A DNA stretch of 64,000 nt. Source: Aldehydirespirator sp965117015 (GTDB lineage Bacteria; Actinomycetota; Acidimicrobiia; Acidimicrobiales; Aldehydirespiratoraceae). Below, piece after piece: positions 14,760 to 24,518 of this stretch (positions are counted from its first letter, which is position 1; each line of letters starts with the position of its first letter). The notes under the pieces are model-generated. The model searched no databases. It was not told the origin of the DNA and saw nothing but the letters and a program-made list of their open reading frames with translations. The DNA lies in contig OZ220747.1 in the NCBI GenBank assembly GCA_965117015.1, positions 124,001 through 188,000 of the forward strand, read 5' to 3'. Position numbers and translations under genes: made by a program.

Positions 14760-16088
14760 TCAATCGGGTAAGCGTCGCGGGACGGTCCGCCTCCGGGACA
14801 GGTCGGCCTCGGCACCCCGATCGGACGGCTCGTAGTAGACGTTTCCGGCCACCTCGGCGGGGCGGTGCTCCTGGGCGACCCAGCCGTCGGGGTCGTCGTG
14901 GGGGTACCGGTACCCCTCACCGTGGCCGAGGGACCTCGCTCCCTGGTAGTGGGCGTCGCGCAGGTGCATGGGCACCTCGCCCGCACCCGCGGTCCGGGCG
15001 TCGGCCGCGGCCAGCCCCAGGGCCACCGTCACCCGGTTGGACTTGGGTGCGGTGGCCAGCCGCACCACAGCATGGGCCAGGTTGAGCTGGGCCTCGGGCA
15101 GGCCGACGTACTCCACCGCCCTAGCCGCGGCGTCGGCCACCAGCAGGGCTCCGTCGTCGGCCAGGCCGACGTCCTCGGAGGCCAGGATCACAAGCCGGCG
15201 GGCGATGAAGCGGGGGTCCTCGCCGGCCTCCAGCATCCGGGCCAGCCAGTAGAGGCCCGCGTCGGCGTCGGAGCCCCGGATGCTCTTTATGAACGCGCTG
15301 ATCACGTCGTAGTGACCGTCGCGGCCGTACCGCACCGCCTTGGCGTCGGCGGCTGCCTCGGCGTCGGCCAACCTCACATGGACCTGGCCCGCCGCTCCGG
15401 TATCGCGCTCAGTTCCGGTCCGGCGGCCGGCCAGCGCCACCGCTACTTCTATGCCGGTGAGGGCGTGGCGTCCATCGCCGCCGCTGCGGGCCGCGAGGTG
15501 CTCGACCGCGTCGTCTTCTGCGGTGGCCGACTCCGCGGCCAGGCCGCGGTGAACCAACTCCACTAGCGCGTCGTGGTCCAGCGGGTGCAGCCGGAACAGC
15601 GTCGAGCGGGACATCAGCGGCGGGTTGACCTCGAAGTGCGGGTTCTCGGTGGTGGCCCCGATCAGCACGATCAGGCCGTCCTCCACCGCGGGCAGCAGGG
15701 CGTCCTGCTGGGCCTTGTTGAAGCGGTGGACCTCGTCGAGGAACAGGATCGTGCCGGTGCCGTGGACGCCGAGGCGCTCCCGGGCCCGCTCGATCACCGC
15801 CCGCACGTCCTTGACCCCGGCGGTCACCGCGGAGAGGTCCTCGAAGGCCTTGGCGGTGGTGAGGGCCACCACCCGGGCCAGCGTGGTCTTGCCCGTGCCC
15901 GGCGGTCCCCACAGGATCACCGAAGACAGGCGGTCGGCCTCGATCAGCTCCCGCAGCGGCCGTCCCGGCCCGACCAGGTGGTCCTGACCCACAACCTCGT
16001 CGAGAGTGCGGGGCCGCAACCGGGCCGCCAGCGGCGCTCGCCCTCTCAGACGCTCGGCCGCAGCTGCATCGAACAAGTCACCAGCCAC
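14760..16088 (-). CDS. rarA: Replication-associated recombination protein RarA (MgsA) AAA+ ATPase
   Basis: 442 aa. LAARLRPRTLDEVVGQDHLVG opens the protein. Walker A is VILWGPPGTGKTTLARV and Walker B is ILFLDEVHRFNKAQQDALLP; sensor 1 is LIGATTENPHFEVNPPLMSR. The C-terminal MgsA region (YDVISAFIKSIRGSDADAGL, YWLARMLEAGEDPRFIARRL) mediates tetramerisation. RarA acts at stalled replication forks with SSB. It is between the DUF948 gene and aspS, as in other actinobacteria. Confidence 0.94.
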   Translation of the reverse strand: MAGDLFDAAAAERLRGRAPLAARLRPRTLDEVVGQDHLVGPGRPLRELIEADRLSSVILWGPPGTGKTTLARVVALTTAKAFEDLSAVTAGVKDVRAVIERARERLGVHGTGTILFLDEVHRFNKAQQDALLPAVEDGLIVLIGATTENPHFEVNPPLMSRSTLFRLHPLDHDALVELVHRGLAAESATAEDDAVEHLAARSGGDGRHALTGIEVAVALAGRRTGTERDTGAAGQVHVRLADAEAAADAKAVRYGRDGHYDVISAFIKSIRGSDADAGLYWLARMLEAGEDPRFIARRLVILASEDVGLADDGALLVADAAARAVEYVGLPEAQLNLAHAVVRLATAPKSNRVTVALGLAAADARTAGAGEVPMHLRDAHYQGARSLGHGEGYRYPHDDPDGWVAQEHRPAEVAGNVYYEPSDRGAEADLSRRRTVPRRLPD

Positions 16089-16142
16089 GCCCGTGACCCT
16101 ACGCGCTGGCGCCTCAAGCCAGCGGCCCGACCGCTCGGCCTC

Positions 16143-17921
16143 TCAGGCGGGGGGAAGGACTCGAAGGCCCAGTTCTTGAAGGTGGGTGTCGGCTATGGGG
16201 CTGGGGGCGTCGGTAAGGGGGTCGGCGCCGGACTGGGTCTTGGGGAAGGCGATCACCTCACGGATGTTCTCCTCCCCCACCAGCAGGGCGGCCAGGCGGT
16301 CCAGGCCCACTGCGAAGCCGGCGTGGGGCGGGGCGCCGTAGCGGAAGGCGTCGAGCAGGAAGCCGAAGCGCTCCTGGGCCTCGTCGGCGGCGATGCCCAG
16401 GACTTCGAAGATGCGCTGCTGGACCTCGCGACGATGGATCCTCACGCTTCCCGATCCGAGCTCCCAGCCGTTGAGGACCAGGTCGTAGGCCTGGCTGCGG
16501 ATATCCAGCAGGGCCTCGCCGGTGGGCGGGCCGTCCGGCGACATGAGCACACCCAGATCGTCTTCGTGGGGCATGGTGAACGGGTGGTGAGAAGGGATCG
16601 GCTCGCCCTCGGCGCTGAGCGCCTCGAACAGCGGGAAGTCCACCACCCACAGGTAGTTGAAGCTGCCGTCGTTGACCGGCGGGCGGCCCAGCTCGAGGCG
16701 AAGCAGGCCCAGCACATGGCGCACCACCGGCCGCTTGTCGGCCACCAGGAACACCATGTCGCCGGGCCGGGCGTCGAGGGTCTCGATCACTGCGGCGGCC
16801 TCGGCGGCCGACAGGAACTTGGCCACGCCTCCGTCCAGGGCTGAGCCCCCGTCATCGGTGGGCACGACCCTCATCCAGGCCAGGCCCTTGGCGCCCCACC
16901 GCTGGCAGGTGGCCACCAGCTCGTCCACCCGGCTGCGGGGCAGGGTCTCCGCCCCGCCGGTCAGGCAGATCCCCTTCACGCAGGGCGCCTGGAACACCCG
17001 GGCCTGGGTGTCGGCGAAGATCGGGGTCAACTCGGCCAGCTCCATGCCGAAGCGGGTGTCGGGCTTGTCGGATCCGAAGCGCTCCATGGCGTCGTGCCAG
17101 GTCATGCGATCGAACGTGCCGGGGTCGTGCCCGGTCACCTCGACGGTGGCTTCGGCCACTGCCCTGGTCACGAAGCCGAGCACGTCGTCGCGGGTCACGA
17201 ACGACGCCTCCACGTCGAGCTGGGAGAACTCGAACTGGCGGTCGGCCCGAAGGTCCTCGTCGCGCAGGCAGCGGGCGATCTGGTAGTAGCGGTCGACGCC
17301 CCCCACCATCGTGAGCTGCTTGAAGATCTGCGGGCTCTGGGGCAGGGCGTAGAACGAGCCGGGCTCCTTGCGGGACGGAACCACGAAGTCGCGAGCCCCC
17401 TCCGGAGTGGAGGCGATGAGCATCGGGGTCTCCACCTCGACGAAGCCCTGGGCGTCCATGGCCCGCCGGATGGCCCGGTTGACCTCGGCCCGCGCCCGCA
17501 GGTTGCGCTGCATGCGGGGCTTGCGCAGATCGACGTAGCGGTGCCGCAGGCGCAGGGTCTCATCCACCTCGGTCCGCTCGTCAAGGGGGAACGGCGGAGG
17601 CTCGGCCCGTGACAGCAGCTCCACGTCGCAGTCCTGGAGCTCGATCTCGCCGGTGGCCAGCGCCGGGTTGGCGGTGCCCTCGGGCCGCGGCTGAACCGTG
17701 CCGGTGATGCGGACCACGTACTCCGAGCGCAGGTCGCGGGCGCCGTCCACCACGCACTGCAGCACACCGCTGTGGTCCCTCAGGTCCACGAAGGCCAGAT
17801 GCTCGCTGTGCTCGCGGCGGCGGTCCACCCATCCGCACACCGTCACCATGCGGCCCGCGTCATCACGGCCGAGGCGCCCGCACAAGTCGGTGCGCATGGC
17901 GGTGGAGTCGATCCCGGTCAT
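16143..17921 (-). CDS. aspS: Aspartyl-tRNA synthetase (likely Asp/Asn non-discriminating)
   Basis: 592 aa, bacterial type with a GAD insertion. The OB anticodon domain carries CGWVDRRREHSEHLAFVDLR; class II motif 2 is YYQIARCLRDEDLRADRQFE and motif 3 is GFAVGLDRLAALLVG. The histidine in the RRREH segment is the residue usually found in non-discriminating AspRS (discriminating enzymes have leucine), which would charge both tRNA-Asp and tRNA-Asn in cooperation with GatCAB; that reading is inference. It overlaps hisS as ATGA. Confidence 0.95.
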   Translation of the reverse strand: MTGIDSTAMRTDLCGRLGRDDAGRMVTVCGWVDRRREHSEHLAFVDLRDHSGVLQCVVDGARDLRSEYVVRITGTVQPRPEGTANPALATGEIELQDCDVELLSRAEPPPFPLDERTEVDETLRLRHRYVDLRKPRMQRNLRARAEVNRAIRRAMDAQGFVEVETPMLIASTPEGARDFVVPSRKEPGSFYALPQSPQIFKQLTMVGGVDRYYQIARCLRDEDLRADRQFEFSQLDVEASFVTRDDVLGFVTRAVAEATVEVTGHDPGTFDRMTWHDAMERFGSDKPDTRFGMELAELTPIFADTQARVFQAPCVKGICLTGGAETLPRSRVDELVATCQRWGAKGLAWMRVVPTDDGGSALDGGVAKFLSAAEAAAVIETLDARPGDMVFLVADKRPVVRHVLGLLRLELGRPPVNDGSFNYLWVVDFPLFEALSAEGEPIPSHHPFTMPHEDDLGVLMSPDGPPTGEALLDIRSQAYDLVLNGWELGSGSVRIHRREVQQRIFEVLGIAADEAQERFGFLLDAFRYGAPPHAGFAVGLDRLAALLVGEENIREVIAFPKTQSGADPLTDAPSPIADTHLQELGLRVLPPA

Positions 17922-19195
17922 TGACCCGCGCCCTCCAGCACCTCGGTTACGGCTGCCACCGCCTCGGACTCGGGTACCCTCCGCTGGCCGCCGCCGGGAC
18001 GCATGTCCCGAACGGTGACCGCCCCCTCAGACTGCTCGTCGGGTCCGATGATCACCGCCACGGTGGCTCCGGAGCGGTCGGCTCGCTTCATCTGGGCCTT
18101 CATGGACCGGCCGTCGAAGGCTCGGTCCACGCCCAGGCCGGCTTGCCGGAGCCGGTCGCAGAGCACGGCTGCGCTCTGGCCTCCGGCGGTGTCCACCACG
18201 AACACCTCCACCGGTGTCGGTGCCGCGGCGAAGGCTCCTTCGGCGTCGCAGGCCAGCAGGATGCGGTCCACCCCGAGGGCGAAGCCGATGCCGGGCGTCG
18301 GGGGCCCGCCCAACTCCTCGACGAGCCCGTCGTAGCGCCCGCCGCCACCCACCGCGTTCTGGGCGGTGTCGAGGGCGTCGGCCACGAACTCGAAGGTGGT
18401 CCGGGTGTAGTAGTCCAGCCCTCGCACCAGACGGGGCGACACCTCGTAGGCCGCACCCAAGCTGTCGAGGCCAGCCAACACCGCCGCAAAGTGGTCAGCC
18501 GACTCGCCCGACAGGAAGTCGGCCATCAGAGGCGCCTCCGCGATCACCGGCTGGTCCGGATCCCGCTTGGAGTCGAGCACCCGCAGCGGGTTGCGCTCCA
18601 GGGTGAGTTGGGATTGCTCGGAGAGCTCGCCTCGCCGGCCCCGGAGGTAGGCGGCCAGCGCGGCGTCATAGGCGGGGCGACTGGTGGCGTCGCCGAGGCT
18701 GTTGATCTGCAGGCGCACCTGCTGCATGCCCAGGGCCTCGTAGAAGCGCAGGCCCAGTCCGATCACCTCCACGTCGGCGTGGGGGTCGTCGGTCCCGAGG
18801 GTCTCCACCCCGACCTGATCGAACTGCCGGTAGCGGCCGGCCTGGGGCCGCTCGTAGCGGAACTGCGGGCCGGAGTACCAGATCTTCCACGGCGGCGTCG
18901 GCCGGTGCTCGGCGAACGCCCGGCACACGCTGGCCGTCAACTCGGGACGAAGAGCCAGGTGGCGGGGCGGGTCGCCCTTGTCGAAGAACTCGAACAACTC
19001 CTTGGTGACCACATCGTTGGACTCACCCAGGCGCTGGAACACCCCGACGTCCTCGAACACCGGCGACTCCAGCAGTCCGAAGCCGGTCCGGTCGGCCAGA
19101 TCGGCGAACACGGCCACCAGCCGCCGGCGCCGCGCCGACTCCGGCGGCAGGATGTCGCGGGTGCCCACCGGGGCGCGGAACAAGGGCTGGGCCAC
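17918..19195 (-). CDS. hisS: Histidyl-tRNA synthetase
   Basis: 425 aa. FRAPVGTRDILPPESARRR opens the class II core; RPELTASVCRAFAEHRP, WKIWYSGPQFRYERPQAGRY (motif 2) and the HisA motif LVRGLDYYTRTTFEFV bind histidine. Motif 3 is GIGFALGVDRILLA and a C-terminal anticodon domain ends the protein. It charges tRNA-His. The stop overlaps the aspS start, and relA lies upstream with a 58-bp gap. Confidence 0.96.
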   Translation of the reverse strand: MAQPLFRAPVGTRDILPPESARRRRLVAVFADLADRTGFGLLESPVFEDVGVFQRLGESNDVVTKELFEFFDKGDPPRHLALRPELTASVCRAFAEHRPTPPWKIWYSGPQFRYERPQAGRYRQFDQVGVETLGTDDPHADVEVIGLGLRFYEALGMQQVRLQINSLGDATSRPAYDAALAAYLRGRRGELSEQSQLTLERNPLRVLDSKRDPDQPVIAEAPLMADFLSGESADHFAAVLAGLDSLGAAYEVSPRLVRGLDYYTRTTFEFVADALDTAQNAVGGGGRYDGLVEELGGPPTPGIGFALGVDRILLACDAEGAFAAAPTPVEVFVVDTAGGQSAAVLCDRLRQAGLGVDRAFDGRSMKAQMKRADRSGATVAVIIGPDEQSEGAVTVRDMRPGGGQRRVPESEAVAAVTEVLEGAGQ

Positions 19196-19253
19196 GACCC
19201 CCGAGGCTACCGCCGCCCTACCGCTCCAGAATGGAACGCAGCAGGATCAGCGG

Positions 19254-21494
19254 CTACCCGGCGCGGGCGTTGCGGCCGGGGATTACCCGGTAGGCCTCGA
19301 AGACCGCTTCCAGGGCGAGGACGCTGGACAGCACCGAGTCGAGCTGGGACAGGTCGGCCAGCTCGAACTCGAAGTCCATGCGGGCGATGAAGTCGTCACC
19401 GGTCTCGGCCTTGGCGCTGATGATGCTCAGCCGGTGCTCGGCCAGCACGTCGGTCACGTCGCGCAGCAGGCCGGGCCGATCCAGCCCCTGCACCGAGATC
19501 GTCGTCGAGAATTTGCCGGCGAAGTCAGCGTCCCACTCCACCTCGATCAGCCGGTCGGTCTGGCCCTCGGCGAGCCCGGTGGCGTTGACGCAGTCGGCCC
19601 GGTGCACCGACACGCCCCGTCCCCGGGTCACGAAGCCCATGATCTCGTCGGGCGGCACCGGTGCGCAGCACTGCGACAGCCGGATGAGGATGTCGTCGAG
19701 GCCCTCTACGTGCACGCCCACGTCGGAGTCGCTGCGGAGATGGCCGGCACGCCGACGCGCCGTGGTGGGCAGACGGTCGCGATCGGCTTCGCCGTCGGCG
19801 TCCTCGCCCTGCAAGGCCCGGGCGAAGCGGCCGGCCACGGACGAAGCCGACTGGTGGCCCTCCCCTATGGCCAGGAACAGCAGATCGGTGGAGCTGTAGT
19901 TGAGCTGCTCGGCGATGGTGTCGAGCAGCTTGTCCTTCAGCAGGCGCTGGGCGGGCAGGCCCTCACGCCGCAGGGCCTGGATGAGGTCGTCGCGCCCGTT
20001 CTCGATGGCGTCGGCCCGGCGCTCCCGTGAGTACCACTGCTTGATCTTGTTGGCCGCCCGGCGGCTGGCCACGAACTTGAGCCAGTCCCGGCTCGGTCCC
20101 GCGCCCTCGGTCCGGGTGGTGAAGACCTCCACCACGTCGCCCGACAGCAGGCGGCTGTCCAGCGCCACCAGCCGGCCGTTCACCTTGGCGCCCACGCAGG
20201 CGTGGCCCACGTCGGTGTGGATGCTGTAGGCGAAGTCCACCGGGGTGGCCCCCACCGGCAGCTCGATCACCTTGCCCTTGGGCGTGAACACGTACACCTC
20301 GTCGGTGTCGAGCTCCGTCTTGAGATTGGACATGAACTCCGCCGGATCCGACGTCTCCTGCTGCCAGTCCACGATGCGCGACAGCCAGGCCATCTCCTCC
20401 GACGGCGACGCGTCCTTGTACTCCCAGTGGGCGGCCACACCGTGCTCGGCCCGGTCGTGCATCGCTCGGGTGCGGATCTGCACCTCCAGGGTCTTGCCCT
20501 GCGGCCCCACCACCGTCGTGTGCAGCGACTGGTAGAGGTTGAACTTGGGCATGGCGATGTAGTCCTTGAACCGGCCCTGCACCGGCCGCCAGGTGGCGTG
20601 GATCGAGCCGAGGGCCGCGTAGCAGTCCCGGACCGAGTCAACCAGCACGCGGATGCCGACCAGGTCGAAGATCTCCTCGAAGGACCGGCCCTTCACCACC
20701 ATCTTCTCGTAGATCGACCACAGGTGCTTGGGACGGCCGGTGACCTCCGCCTTGATCCCCAGCTCGGCCAGGCGAGACTCCACGTCGCTCAGCACCTGCT
20801 CCAGGTAGATGTCGCGTTCGGGGGCCCGCTGCTGCACCATCTGGTCGATCTCGGCGTAGCGGCGGGGCTCCAGGGCGGCGAAGGCGAGATCCTCCAGTTG
20901 CTGCCTGAGGTCCTGCATCCCGAGGCGGTGGGCCAGCGGCGCGTACACGTCGAGGGTCTCGCGGGCGATGTAGTCCTGCTTGAACGCCGGCAGCACGGCC
21001 AGGGTGCGCAGGTTGTGCAGCCGGTCGGCCAGCTTGATGATCAGGACCCTCAGATCGCGGGCGATGGCCACGATCATCTTGCGCACCGACGCGGCCTGCT
21101 GCTGCTCGCGGGTGTCGTACTGGACCCGGTCCAGCTTGGTGACCCCGTCCACGATGCGGGTGACCTCGGGCCCGAAGTCGGTCTCGATGGTGGCCAGGGC
21201 CACGTCGGTGTCCTCCACGGCGTCGTGCAGCAGCGACGCCGCGATGGTCACATCGTCCAGCCCGAGCTTCGCCACGATGGTGGCGACGGCCAGCGGATGG
21301 CGGATGTAGGGCTCCCCCGACAGGCGCATCTGGCCCTCATGGGCTTTGGCCGCGACGTCGAAGGCCTGCACGATCAGATCGGGCGACCGATCCCGGTGGC
21401 GCTGGCGGTAGCACTCCAGCAGCGGGGCGATTTCGGCCGCCGCGGGCCGCCGGGCTCCGCGCCTCCAGGGCAGGACCCGGGTGACGGTGGCCAC
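19254..21494 (-). CDS. relA: Bifunctional (p)ppGpp synthetase/hydrolase Rel (RSH)
   Basis: 746 aa long RSH protein. The HD hydrolase domain is intact (YIRHPLAVATIVAKLG, ASLLHDAVEDTD), the synthetase domain has FKDYIAMPKFNLYQSLHTTV and VQIRTRAMHDRAEHGVAAHW, and TGS (VYVFTPKGKVIELPVGATPV), the zinc-finger-like region (RLSQCCAPVPPDEIMGF) and ACT (TTISVQGLDRPGLLRDVTDV) follow. Both activities are expected, as in mycobacterial Rel. It makes and degrades the stringent-response alarmone. It sits downstream of secF with a gap of about 35 bp. Confidence 0.95.
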   Translation of the reverse strand: MATVTRVLPWRRGARRPAAAEIAPLLECYRQRHRDRSPDLIVQAFDVAAKAHEGQMRLSGEPYIRHPLAVATIVAKLGLDDVTIAASLLHDAVEDTDVALATIETDFGPEVTRIVDGVTKLDRVQYDTREQQQAASVRKMIVAIARDLRVLIIKLADRLHNLRTLAVLPAFKQDYIARETLDVYAPLAHRLGMQDLRQQLEDLAFAALEPRRYAEIDQMVQQRAPERDIYLEQVLSDVESRLAELGIKAEVTGRPKHLWSIYEKMVVKGRSFEEIFDLVGIRVLVDSVRDCYAALGSIHATWRPVQGRFKDYIAMPKFNLYQSLHTTVVGPQGKTLEVQIRTRAMHDRAEHGVAAHWEYKDASPSEEMAWLSRIVDWQQETSDPAEFMSNLKTELDTDEVYVFTPKGKVIELPVGATPVDFAYSIHTDVGHACVGAKVNGRLVALDSRLLSGDVVEVFTTRTEGAGPSRDWLKFVASRRAANKIKQWYSRERRADAIENGRDDLIQALRREGLPAQRLLKDKLLDTIAEQLNYSSTDLLFLAIGEGHQSASSVAGRFARALQGEDADGEADRDRLPTTARRRAGHLRSDSDVGVHVEGLDDILIRLSQCCAPVPPDEIMGFVTRGRGVSVHRADCVNATGLAEGQTDRLIEVEWDADFAGKFSTTISVQGLDRPGLLRDVTDVLAEHRLSIISAKAETGDDFIARMDFEFELADLSQLDSVLSSVLALEAVFEAYRVIPGRNARAG

Positions 21495-21529
21495 CTACAC
21501 CCGCTCCCCTTGACCGCTGCCCACGTTGA

Positions 21530-22666
21530 TCACCGCTTCTTCCTTTTCTTTCGAGGACGCGGCGGTATCGCGCCCTGCGCCGACCCGGCCGCGGCTCGGG
21601 GAGCCGAACCCGACCGCCGGGCCGTGGCCGACCGCTTGGCCGCAGCCGCTTCGCCGAGCACTGCGTCGTCGGTCGCGACCATGCGGGTGCCGGCCTCGGC
21701 CGCGCCGCCGCGCAGACGGACCCGCTCGGCGATCTCGACGTAGGCCGGCTCCCGTTCCTTCATCCTGGCCACCACTGCGGCTGCTACGAACAACGAAGAG
21801 TAGGTGCCCACGATGATGCCCACCAGCAGAGCGATGGCGAACTCCTGAAGCGTGACCGCGCCCAGAACGAACGAACCGATGATCAGCATCGACGCCACCG
21901 GGATCATCGAGGTGATGGAGGTGTTGACCGATCGCATCAGCACCTGGTTGAGCGACAGGTTCATCATCTCGGTGTAGGTGTAGCGACCGGTGGCCGACAC
22001 CCGGCCCACCACCTCGCGCACCTTGTCGTACACGACGATGGTGTCGTACAGCGAGTACCCCATGATCGTCAGGAACGCGATGACCGTGGCCGGGGTGATC
22101 TCGAACTGGAACACGGAGTAGAACCCCACCGACACCACGATGTCGTGGATCACTGCCACGAGAGCCCCGACAGCCATCTTCCACTCGAGCCTTATGGCGA
22201 TGTAGACGGCGATGAGCGCGAAGAAGGCGATCAATGCGTTGCGGGCCTTGCTGGTGATCTCCGCACCCCACGACGGCCCGACCGTGGTCACGCTCACGTC
22301 GTCTCCGGTGACGCCGGCCAGGTCGGCCAGCGCGGTGCGCACGCCGTCGACCGCCTCCGGGCCCTCGATGTCGGCCCGCACCCTGATGGTGTCGCCGCCG
22401 ACCGTCTGGATCTTGGCGTCGGCCGCGCCCGTGCCCCTCAGCGCGTCCCGGGCCTCGGCCACCGACACACCCGGCGCGGGCACCTCCCAGGAGGTGCCTC
22501 CCTCGAACTCGATGCCCAGATCGACGCCGCGCAGCCCGAAGCTGGCCACGCTCACCACCACGGCCACGAGGGAGCCGATCAGGGCCCGCCGCCACAGCCG
22601 CGGGAAGTCGATCTGCTGCTCCCCGCGGTACACGGAGGCGAGCACGCCCAACGGCCCGCCCCTCAC
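21530..22666 (-). CDS. secF: Protein translocase subunit SecF
   Basis: About 378 aa from the GTG at 22666, preferred because GGGGAG lies 7 bases upstream; a GTG at 22681 is also open. YRGEQQIDFPRLWRR opens the protein, then TM1, a periplasmic domain with VDLGIEFEGGTSWEV, and five more TM segments containing YSLYDTIVVYDKVREVV and SLNQVLMRSVNTSITSMIPV, the conserved proton-path region. The C-terminal 70 residues are Ala/Arg/Lys-rich. With SecD it uses the proton gradient to complete export through SecYEG. It is 31 bp from secD. Confidence 0.94.
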   Translation of the reverse strand: MRGGPLGVLASVYRGEQQIDFPRLWRRALIGSLVAVVVSVASFGLRGVDLGIEFEGGTSWEVPAPGVSVAEARDALRGTGAADAKIQTVGGDTIRVRADIEGPEAVDGVRTALADLAGVTGDDVSVTTVGPSWGAEITSKARNALIAFFALIAVYIAIRLEWKMAVGALVAVIHDIVVSVGFYSVFQFEITPATVIAFLTIMGYSLYDTIVVYDKVREVVGRVSATGRYTYTEMMNLSLNQVLMRSVNTSITSMIPVASMLIIGSFVLGAVTLQEFAIALLVGIIVGTYSSLFVAAAVVARMKEREPAYVEIAERVRLRGGAAEAGTRMVATDDAVLGEAAAAKRSATARRSGSAPRAAAGSAQGAIPPRPRKKRKKR

Positions 22667-22697
22667 GCGGCAGCTCCCCACACTGCGGCGGCCGCGG

Positions 22698-24137
22698 TCA
22701 TGCGGCAGCTCCCGGCTGCTGTGCCCCCGCCATCTTCGCGGGTATCCCGAACCGGCCCGGATGGGCGTACAGGCCCGAGCCGCGCGACATGAGGCCGATC
22801 AGCGGGCCCATGAAGAAGTACGTGGCCACCAGATCGAGAATCGTCGCCAGCCCGAGGTACAAGGCGAAGCCCCGGACCTGGCCCACGGTCAGGAAGTACA
22901 GCACCGCGGCCGCGATCAGCGAGGCGAAGTCCGCCTTGACGATGGTGGAGAAAGCCACCGGGAACGCCCGGTCCACCGCGGAGCGCAGCGTCCGGCCCGA
23001 GCGGACGTCCTCCTTGAGGTGCTCGAAGTACACGATGTTGGAGTCCACCGACACGCCGATGGCGACGATGAGGCCGGTGACGCCGGCCAGGGTCAGTGCC
23101 AGCCCCTGGGTCTCGCCCAGCCAGGCGATGATCGCCCACAGCATGGCGCCGGACAGGCCGAGGCTGGCCATGGCCACCAGGCCGAGCAGGCGGTAGTAGG
23201 TCAGCAGGTACACCGACACGAGTCCCAGCCCGATCAGGCCCGCGAGAACACCGGCGGACAGCGCGTCGGTTCCCAGCGACGCCGACACGATCTGGCTCTG
23301 CTGCGCCTCCAACTCCACCGGCAGGGCGCCGTAGTCGAGCACCAGGGCGACATCGCGGGCCTCCTGCTCGCTGAACCCCCCGGAGATGGTGATGCTGGAA
23401 CGCTCGAACGGCTCGAAGAAGGCGTTATCGGCCTGGACGGTGGGCGCGCTCACGACCTCGTTGTCCAGTTCTATGGCCACCTGCCCGGTAGGGCATGAAG
23501 GAGCCCGGCTGTGGCACCGGCGACTCACCTCGTTGAACAGGTCGATGCCCTCGGCGCCCGGCTTGAACGTGGGCGCCACATGCCAGCCGATGAAGGAATG
23601 GAACTGCGCGACGGCCCCTTCGAGCCCGTCGCCGGCGACCGCGGTGGGGCCGAGCTGGTAGCGGGCGGCGATGTTGCGGTCGTCGTCGTACTGGGGCAGG
23701 ACGACATCCGCTCCGGCGGCAACGTCGCCCTCGCTGAGGGCGAACAGGTCCTTCAGCGACTCGTCGGTGTCCGCGCCCTCGAGCGAACTCTCCGCCACCA
23801 CGCTGAGCACTGGACGGAAGCGCAGCTCCGCGGTCTGGCCCACCAGGTCCAGGGCCCGCTGCTGCTCGTCGACGCCGGGCAGCTGGACGAGGATGTTGTT
23901 GCCCTGGGTGGAGATCTCGGGCTCGGCCACGCCTAGGCCGTCCACCCGGTTGCGGATGATCTCCACGGCCACGTCCAGCTCCTCGGGCTCCGCGACCCGG
24001 GTCGGCTCCAGCACGACGCTGGCACCGCCCTGCAGGTCCAGGCCGAGCAGGGGCTCGTTGCCGGCGGCCAGCGTGTACACCACACCCGCGACGGCGACCG
24101 CGATTATGCCGATCACATAGACGAGCTTGCGGCGCAA
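22698..24137 (-). CDS. secD: Protein translocase subunit SecD
   Basis: 479 aa. One N-terminal TM helix, then LLGLDLQGGASVVLEPTRV, the P1 domain (IIRNRVDGLGVAEPEISTQG, ILVQLPGVDEQQRALDL) and, after ITISGGFSEQEARDVALVL, five C-terminal TM helices with GVTGLIVAIGVSVDSNIVYF and VKADFASLIAAAVLYFLTVG. It forms an RND-like pair with SecF to pull substrates across the membrane. The order yajC-secD-secF is complete. Confidence 0.95.
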   Translation of the reverse strand: MRRKLVYVIGIIAVAVAGVVYTLAAGNEPLLGLDLQGGASVVLEPTRVAEPEELDVAVEIIRNRVDGLGVAEPEISTQGNNILVQLPGVDEQQRALDLVGQTAELRFRPVLSVVAESSLEGADTDESLKDLFALSEGDVAAGADVVLPQYDDDRNIAARYQLGPTAVAGDGLEGAVAQFHSFIGWHVAPTFKPGAEGIDLFNEVSRRCHSRAPSCPTGQVAIELDNEVVSAPTVQADNAFFEPFERSSITISGGFSEQEARDVALVLDYGALPVELEAQQSQIVSASLGTDALSAGVLAGLIGLGLVSVYLLTYYRLLGLVAMASLGLSGAMLWAIIAWLGETQGLALTLAGVTGLIVAIGVSVDSNIVYFEHLKEDVRSGRTLRSAVDRAFPVAFSTIVKADFASLIAAAVLYFLTVGQVRGFALYLGLATILDLVATYFFMGPLIGLMSRGSGLYAHPGRFGIPAKMAGAQQPGAAA

Positions 24138-24185
24138 GGATCCTCCCGCGGTCCGACCCGATGACCCCTCAGGAGTGCGTAGGTC

Positions 24186-24509
24186 CTAGCCGTCGTGCTC
24201 CTCGTCGGTGTCGGAGTCGTCGTCAGCCTCATCGGCTTCGGAGGCGTCGTCGTCCGACGGGCCCGGCGTGCGGCCGTGGATGGAATCCCGGGAGAGCTTC
24301 AATTCGACGTTGGGGGCCACCTCCAGCCACACGACGGCGTCCTCCACTTCGGCCACGACGCCGTGGATGCCGGCGTTGGTAACCACTTCGTCACCCGCCT
24401 GCAGGGAGCGAACCAGCTCCCGGCGAGCCTTCTCGCGCTTCTGCTGGGGGCGCAGCAGCAGGTAGTAGAGCGCGCCGAACATGAGGATGATGATGAGGAA
24501 CTGTTCCAT
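24186..24509 (-). CDS. yajC: Preprotein translocase subunit YajC
   Basis: 107 aa: a single N-terminal TM helix (FLIIILMFGALYYLLLRP) followed by the canonical RPQQKREK turn and the small domain LQAGDEVVTNAGIHGVVAEV, then a strongly acidic tail of Asp/Glu repeats longer than in E. coli YajC. It associates with SecDF. It lies between tgt and secD on the same strand. Confidence 0.92.
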   Translation of the reverse strand: MEQFLIIILMFGALYYLLLRPQQKREKARRELVRSLQAGDEVVTNAGIHGVVAEVEDAVVWLEVAPNVELKLSRDSIHGRTPGPSDDDASEADEADDDSDTDEEHDG

Positions 24510-24518
24510 GCCGCGAGC

